From contig CAMDWF010000070.1 of the NCBI GenBank assembly GCA_945878795.1, forward strand, positions 1-9,219: a stretch of 9,219 nucleotides of DNA. The letters run 5' to 3'. Position 1 is the stretch's first letter. The number at the start of each line of letters is the position of its first letter. The notes beneath the pieces are model-generated. The model was not told the DNA's origin and made no database searches. It worked only from the letters and a program-made list of their open reading frames with translations. The position numbers and the translations under genes were made by a program. This stretch comes from Synechococcus sp. UW140. Its GTDB lineage: Bacteria; Cyanobacteriota; Cyanobacteriia; PCC-6307; Cyanobiaceae. This document shows, in pieces, positions 5,339-9,219 of the stretch.

Positions 5339-6952
5339 TCACGGCAAGAGAGGCAGTCCCAATTCCTTGAGAAAGCCATTATGCTTATCTCGGGCAGCAG
5401 AAATAGCTTGTTCTATGGCACCTAGCTCGGAGTTAACCGCTTGTAGATCGATCTCCTCCTCTGCGGTTGCCGTGCTGATGTAGCGGGAGATGTTGAGGTT
5501 GAAGTCGTTTTTTGTGATCTCTGCCATCGCCACTCGGCGGGAGTAGCGGGGCTCTTCTTTACGGTGCTGATAGGTATCGATGATCTTGGTGATGTGCTCT
5601 TGGCTCAGTTGGTTCTGGCGTTTGCCTTTCACGAAGTGCTCGGCGGCGTTGATGAACAGCACGTCATCGGGTTTCTTACATTTCTTGAGAACCAGAATGC
5701 ACACCGGGATGCCGGTGGAATAGAAGAGATTGGCGGGCAGGCCGATCACGGTATCGATGTGGCCGTCCTCGAGCAGCTTGGTGCGGATGTGTTTTTCGGC
5801 GCCACCACGGAACAGCACGCCGTGGGGCAGGATGATCGCCATCACGCCTTCGTCTTTGAGGTAGTGGAAGCCGTGCAGGAGGAAGGCGAAATCGGCGGCG
5901 GACTTGGGGGCGAGGCCGTGGCTTTTGAAGCGCACGTCGTCGGCCATGGCATCGGTGGGTTCCCAGCGGTAGCTGAAGGGAGGATTGGCGACGATGGCAT
6001 CAAAACTCGGCTTCTTGGCCGGGTTGGCATCGCGCAGCATGTCCCACTCGTTAAAGAGGGTGTCGCCATGGAAGATCTCGAATTCCGTGTCCTTCACCCC
6101 ATGCAGCAGCATGTTCATGCGGGCGAGGTTGAAGGTGGTGATGTTATTTTCCTGCCCGTAGATCTTGCCGATGGTGCCGCCGGCCTTGTTCAGCTCCTTA
6201 CGCACATTCAGCAGCAATGAACCGGAGCCGCAGGCGAAGTCCATGACACTCTCCAACCTTTTCTTGGTGCCGGTGCTCGGTTCCTGGCTGTCGAGAATAA
6301 CTATTCCAGAAAGAATACTCGAAATTTGTTGCGGGGTGTAGAACTCACCCGCTTTTTTGCCGGATCCGGCAGCAAATTGGCCGATCAAGTATTCATAGGC
6401 ATCGCCCAGCGCATCGATTTGTGTTGAAAACTCCGCGAGCCCATCGGCGATTTTCTGGATGACCGTGCAGAGCTTAGCGTTACGATCAGCGTAGGTTCGC
6501 CCCAGCTTGTCGGAAGCCAGGTTGATCTCGGAGAACAGGCCCTGAAACGTACTTTCGAAGGATTCCGTTTCGATGTATTTGAAGCCGGCCTGAAGCGTTT
6601 TGAGCAGATCGTCGCTCTGGGTGCGGGCCAAGTGCGCAATGCTTTTCCAAAGGTGTTTCGGTTGGATCACATAGTGGATCTTGCGGCGCATCTGCTTTTC
6701 AAAGGCTTCGATATCCTCAGGATTGAGTTGATACCAGATACTGAGTGCCACCCTGGGACTGTCGTCCTCCAGCTCTGGGTAATCTGTTCCCAGCTCCTTC
6801 TTGGCGGCAATTTCGTAGTTATCGGAGAGATAGCGCAGGAAGAGAAAGGAGAGCATGTAGTCGCGGAAGTCGTCCGCGTTCATGGCGCCGCGCAATTGGT
6901 CGGCGATGCTCCAGAGGGTGTTGCCAAGTTGTTTTTGGTTGGAGTCGGTCAT
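5339..6952 (-). CDS. hsdM: type I restriction-modification N6-adenine methyltransferase subunit
   Basis: The 537-residue HsdM transfers methyl from S-adenosylmethionine to adenine in the target set by HsdS. It also forms the core (M2S) of the restriction complex. Seen in order: an N-terminal helical domain (LWSIADQLRGAMNADDFRDY, residues 13-32), GEFYTPQ at 202-208, SAM-binding motif I DFACGSGS at 238-245, and catalytic motif IV NPPF at 323-326. A C-terminal segment for contacts with HsdS follows. Length and the GEFYTPQ/NPPF context suit the EcoR124I (type IC) branch, the same branch that hosts PrrC in E. coli. The ATG at 6952 lies 11 bases after the prrC stop and has no Shine-Dalgarno, so it may rely on coupling to prrC translation. 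It is less GC-rich than the chromosomal genes to the left. The long plus-strand frames over it are shadows. Confidence 0.96.
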   Translation of the reverse strand: MTDSNQKQLGNTLWSIADQLRGAMNADDFRDYMLSFLFLRYLSDNYEIAAKKELGTDYPELEDDSPRVALSIWYQLNPEDIEAFEKQMRRKIHYVIQPKHLWKSIAHLARTQSDDLLKTLQAGFKYIETESFESTFQGLFSEINLASDKLGRTYADRNAKLCTVIQKIADGLAEFSTQIDALGDAYEYLIGQFAAGSGKKAGEFYTPQQISSILSGIVILDSQEPSTGTKKRLESVMDFACGSGSLLLNVRKELNKAGGTIGKIYGQENNITTFNLARMNMLLHGVKDTEFEIFHGDTLFNEWDMLRDANPAKKPSFDAIVANPPFSYRWEPTDAMADDVRFKSHGLAPKSAADFAFLLHGFHYLKDEGVMAIILPHGVLFRGGAEKHIRTKLLEDGHIDTVIGLPANLFYSTGIPVCILVLKKCKKPDDVLFINAAEHFVKGKRQNQLSQEHITKIIDTYQHRKEEPRYSRRVAMAEITKNDFNLNISRYISTATAEEEIDLQAVNSELGAIEQAISAARDKHNGFLKELGLPLLP

Positions 6953-6963
6953 GGTGGCGGTGC

Positions 6964-8088
6964 TTATGGCGCGGGTGCTGCCAATGTTCTTAATGCGGGT
7001 TCTTCTGCGGGTGCAGGTGCAGGTGCCGGTGCGTGCAGTACAAAATTGTATCTAGCCATCAGACCATCAAAAATCTCTTCGAATAGCTTCTTATTGTCAG
7101 GCACCAAGACTGCGCTCTCAAATCGGTAGACATTTTTGTGGGAAAGAAAATTAACAATCTCAGAGACTCGTTCCTCCGGTTTAAATCCAAGCTGCTCCAA
7201 TACGAAACCAACTCGCCCCACCCCAAGGAACGATGCAACGTTTTCAAGGACCTGCCGTAACATTGCAAAGTGAAATGCTTGCAGTTCAGAAGCCCGCGCC
7301 TCATTTAGAATTTGCAGCAAGTGAAGGTGATAGAGAAAAACCTCTTTATGGAAACCCTTGAGGCTCAGTTGACCATCTTTCAGCGATAGGATTAGAGGCT
7401 TGGTTGCCTTGCTGTAGGTTCCAGCCTTCTCTCCTTTTTTGAGCCAATCGTAAAGTATCGCGAACAGCCCAATGTGGTGGGTTGTAATGATTACCTTCCG
7501 TTTCTCGAAATGTCCATCAATCAAGTCGAGTATTGTTGATGCGGTAATGAAGATATTGTGGTCGTCCAGGCTCGACACGGGATCATCGATAAAAAAATGC
7601 TGATCTTGCATGTCCGCCCACCCTTCTACCTCAAACAGCGCGAGAAAGAAGCACCAAACGAAAATTCGCTCCTCTCCCCTGGAAATCTTAATTCGGGTCT
7701 GCTCATCTCCCGCTATAAAGAATGAAATGTATTCAATTCCCATTTCGGCATTGGCGTGCTGGTTGAAAAAGAAATCGTATGTGGGCTTGTAAGGCTCCAG
7801 CTTCTTGCGCACTTTATCCTCTGTGATGGCACCATGGAAGCGATTGAGACTGCTTTCATTGACGAGCATGCACATGCTCGCCTCGCTATTGGCTGTGTCA
7901 TTGTCCCAAACAAAAATATCCTCGCTGAATGCATTGTAGTACACACCAGAATGCCTTCCATCCGATCCTTTCGTGGCATCTTTATAGGCCACAGAAAGCC
8001 GGGTTTTCCCAGTTGCATTGAAGGCATAAATGAGAACAATGATTTCCTTTACTGCCTTAAGCTGATTGGCGACTTCTTGATGTGTCAC
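6964..8088 (-). CDS. prrC: PrrC-type anticodon nuclease associated with the type I restriction system
   Basis: PrrC is a latent tRNA nuclease held silent by the type I enzyme and released when a phage inhibits restriction. E. coli PrrC then cuts tRNA-Lys in the anticodon loop. In these 374 residues an ABC ATPase domain comes first: Walker A AFNATGKT (22-29), signature ISRGEER (135-141), Walker B FFIDDP (165-170), D-loop SSLDDHN (172-178) and switch TTHH (202-205). It is followed by a nuclease-like domain with Arg278-x3-Glu282 in MLRQVLENV and His317 in NFLSHKN. That copies the Arg320/Glu324/His356 triad of E. coli PrrC (396 residues). There is no coiled-coil zinc hook, which excludes RloC. 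The GTG start overlaps the hsdS stop as GTGA. Position between hsdS and hsdM is unusual; in the prr locus it follows hsdM-hsdS. The C-terminus is an odd Pro-Ala tail (353-361, then Ala/Pro-rich), encoded by hexamer repeats. Target tRNA is not predictable here. Confidence 0.88.
   Translation of the reverse strand: MTHQEVANQLKAVKEIIVLIYAFNATGKTRLSVAYKDATKGSDGRHSGVYYNAFSEDIFVWDNDTANSEASMCMLVNESSLNRFHGAITEDKVRKKLEPYKPTYDFFFNQHANAEMGIEYISFFIAGDEQTRIKISRGEERIFVWCFFLALFEVEGWADMQDQHFFIDDPVSSLDDHNIFITASTILDLIDGHFEKRKVIITTHHIGLFAILYDWLKKGEKAGTYSKATKPLILSLKDGQLSLKGFHKEVFLYHLHLLQILNEARASELQAFHFAMLRQVLENVASFLGVGRVGFVLEQLGFKPEERVSEIVNFLSHKNVYRFESAVLVPDNKKLFEEIFDGLMARYNFVLHAPAPAPAPAEEPALRTLAAPAP
7010..7033. 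repeat. four tandem GGTGCN hexamers encoding the Pro-Ala tail of PrrC
   Basis: GGTGCA, GGTGCA, GGTGCC and GGTGCG run back to back. On the minus strand they encode alternating Ala-Pro after residue 352 of the PrrC protein. Hexamer gain or loss keeps the frame. The tract is GC-rich inside an otherwise A+T-leaning gene. Confidence 0.85.
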
Positions 8089-9218
8089 GATTGGTGCTCT
8101 AGGGATGGGAAGAGTTGCTGCATCAGCCCTTTCTTGTGGCTCTTGATAGTTTCCAGCTTTTGGGTTTCTGCTGTTATCAAGTCGTCGAGTCTGCTCAGGC
8201 AGGAGGCGATACGTTGTTGTTCGTCAGGGTTGGGATAGAACAGTGATACGCTTGCAACGTCTGCCTGTCCGATCGTGGTCATCGTTGCTGTCTTCCCTCG
8301 GGCGATGAGCTGCGTGCGTACCAGCGCAGTCTTGAAAAGATAGTGGGCAAACAATGGGATTACTTTGCTGGTGTTCACTCTGATTCTGATCAGATGGCCG
8401 TCATAAGTGACATCGCTAGAGCTTCCGAGATAAATGTTAGATACTGCGATACCTGACTTAACCAATGAGGAACGCGTGAAGAAAATGTCCCCGGTTAACA
8501 CCTGATTCATTTCAAATTCTGAAGGTGTGAGTTCGAGCAGTGACAGGTTGTTTTCGTCGATTGTTGTCTCGATATACATGTCCGAGACATTAATTAGCTT
8601 GTAGCCGGTTCCTACCTTTTTGGGATCATTAAAGACACCGTTACTCAGAGGTTCGTTGCTCAGGCTGATAAGCTTGCCTTCCTCCCACTCCCCCGCGTTT
8701 TGAAATTCGGAAAAGCGAAGGCGGGGTTGGGTTTCGCCTTCGCGGGGGAAAAGCTGCTGCATCAGCCCTTTTTTATGAGTCTTGAGTGCGGCCACTTTCC
8801 GCGCTTGCGCGGCCATCAGCTCGTCCACCGAACTCAGGCAATCGGCGATTTTTTGTTGTTCGGGAAGCAGCGGAAAGGGAGCCTCTAGATCGAGAATGTC
8901 ACCTCTTGCCAATCCGGGAATTAGATTTCCAGCGGCAAGATCCTCAAAGCGACGTCTCTTAGTCAGGAGGAACTGAAACACAAACCCACTCGACGCATCA
9001 ATCGCGCGAACCGCCATCAATTGTCGTCCCATCGCTACGGAAGACAAGGTCAGATACCAAATCTCACCAACGCCACTCCCTTTTACCGTGATTAAAGTAT
9101 CAGCCTCTTTCGCGAGACTTGCCGAATCACTCGTCCGCTTCGTGATGGCTTCAATCTTGTTGGTGAAATCAGATGGACCTGTGAAATACGGAACTGCTCC
9201 CTCTGTGCCGTATTGTTC
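8085..9218 (-). CDS. hsdS: type I restriction-modification specificity subunit, 5' end outside window
   Basis: HsdS reads the bipartite DNA target for methylation and cleavage. The frame stays open to the right edge: upstream of an internal TTG at 9047 it still encodes good HsdS sequence, including EGAVPYFTGPSDF and LITVKGSGVG. Positions below therefore count from the edge. The 377 visible residues hold most of the first target-recognition domain and a first conserved helix (PEQQKIADCLSSVDELMAAQ at 119-138, then THKKGLMQQLFP to 158). A second recognition domain and a second copy of the helix follow (DEQQRIASCLSRLDDLITAE from 332, then SHKKGLMQQLFP to 371). The two helices form the spacer that sets the distance between half-sites. 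Comparison with the usual ~400-430 residues suggests a few dozen N-terminal residues are missing (inference). Its stop overlaps the prrC start (GTGA). The target sequence cannot be read from the protein by eye. Confidence 0.95.
   Translation of the reverse strand, partial: EQYGTEGAVPYFTGPSDFTNKIEAITKRTSDSASLAKEADTLITVKGSGVGEIWYLTLSSVAMGRQLMAVRAIDASSGFVFQFLLTKRRRFEDLAAGNLIPGLARGDILDLEAPFPLLPEQQKIADCLSSVDELMAAQARKVAALKTHKKGLMQQLFPREGETQPRLRFSEFQNAGEWEEGKLISLSNEPLSNGVFNDPKKVGTGYKLINVSDMYIETTIDENNLSLLELTPSEFEMNQVLTGDIFFTRSSLVKSGIAVSNIYLGSSSDVTYDGHLIRIRVNTSKVIPLFAHYLFKTALVRTQLIARGKTATMTTIGQADVASVSLFYPNPDEQQRIASCLSRLDDLITAETQKLETIKSHKKGLMQQLFPSLEHQS
8116..8131. repeat. direct repeat copy 1 in hsdS (conserved-region helix 2)
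   Basis: TGCTGCATCAGCCCTT is identical to 8755-8770. Both lie in the codons for GLMQQLF of the two conserved helices, so this is the DNA-level trace of the internal duplication of HsdS. It is also a possible site for recombination between half-subunits. Confidence 0.8.
8715..8743. repeat. perfect 9-bp inverted repeat within hsdS, 11-base loop
   Basis: GCGAAGGCG (8715-8723) and CGCCTTCGC (8735-8743) flank an 11-base loop. The element falls in the linker between the first conserved helix and the second recognition domain (EGETQPRLRFSEF). In mRNA it would form a stable GC-rich hairpin inside a gene of otherwise moderate GC. Confidence 0.75.
8755..8770. repeat. direct repeat copy 2 in hsdS (conserved-region helix 1)
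   Basis: The matching copy of the 16-base repeat at 8116-8131, about 640 bases away. Exchange between the two copies would delete or swap the second recognition domain. Confidence 0.8.
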
Positions 9219-9219
9219 T

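Noticed and set aside
5564..6220. Long plus-strand frame (218 codons) antisense to hsdM
   Set aside because: It lies wholly inside hsdM, whose motifs are certain. Its protein is a Gly/Val/His-rich mirror of HsdM codon use with no domain pattern.
6964..8088. RloC or a generic AAA ATPase instead of PrrC
   Set aside because: RloC is nearly twice as long and has a coiled-coil zinc hook that is missing here. A generic ATPase would not have the Arg-x3-Glu ... His nuclease triad.
8085..9047. hsdS taken as a complete 320-residue gene from the TTG at 9047
   Set aside because: The same frame continues upstream to the window edge with clear recognition-domain sequence, so the TTG is internal.

Overview
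The window looks like chromosomal DNA of a high-GC bacterium, most likely a picocyanobacterium of the Synechococcus/Cyanobium kind. That assignment is inferred from the style of the GC-rich conserved hypothetical proteins, frequent TTG/GTG starts, weak ribosome binding sites and Pro/Ala-rich linkers. No diagnostic marker such as a photosystem gene or rRNA is present, so it is moderate confidence.

Region 1 (1-2606) is a tightly packed minus-strand gene group. In transcription order it holds a conserved hypothetical whose 5' part seems frameshifted (2606-2101), a 78-residue small protein with a strong GGAGGT site and a TTG start (2074-1838), an unrecognised 128-residue protein (1742-1356), a stand-alone RibD-type reductase (1352-459), and the start of a zinc-less MDR dehydrogenase that runs off the left edge (456-1). 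Several of these genes carry in-frame short tandem repeats that encode Pro/Ala or Ser-Leu-Thr runs.

Region 2 (2607-5338) begins with a divergent intergenic stretch and a plus-strand cupin gene (2878-3315). An AT-rich two-gene island on the minus strand follows (4405-3333). It encodes a small PD-(D/E)XK nuclease-like protein translationally coupled through ATGA to a PIN-domain protein. A GC-rich alpha/beta hydrolase gene (5227-4445) lies upstream of it on the same strand.

Region 3 (5339-9219) is a type I restriction-modification locus on the minus strand in the order hsdS (open at the right edge), prrC, hsdM. hsdS and prrC overlap by GTGA, and prrC and hsdM are 11 bases apart. The middle gene has PrrC hallmarks: a compact ABC ATPase domain followed by an Arg-x3-Glu ... 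His triad like that of the tRNA anticodon nuclease. In this model HsdM and HsdS form the methyltransferase, and PrrC sits latent on the restriction complex as a second line of defence that cleaves tRNA when a phage disables restriction. No hsdR lies in the window.

The most interesting items are the PrrC gene wedged between hsdS and hsdM, with a repeat-encoded Pro-Ala tail, and the coupled PD-(D/E)XK/PIN pair a few kilobases away. Together they make a small defence neighbourhood with two predicted RNA-cutting enzymes.
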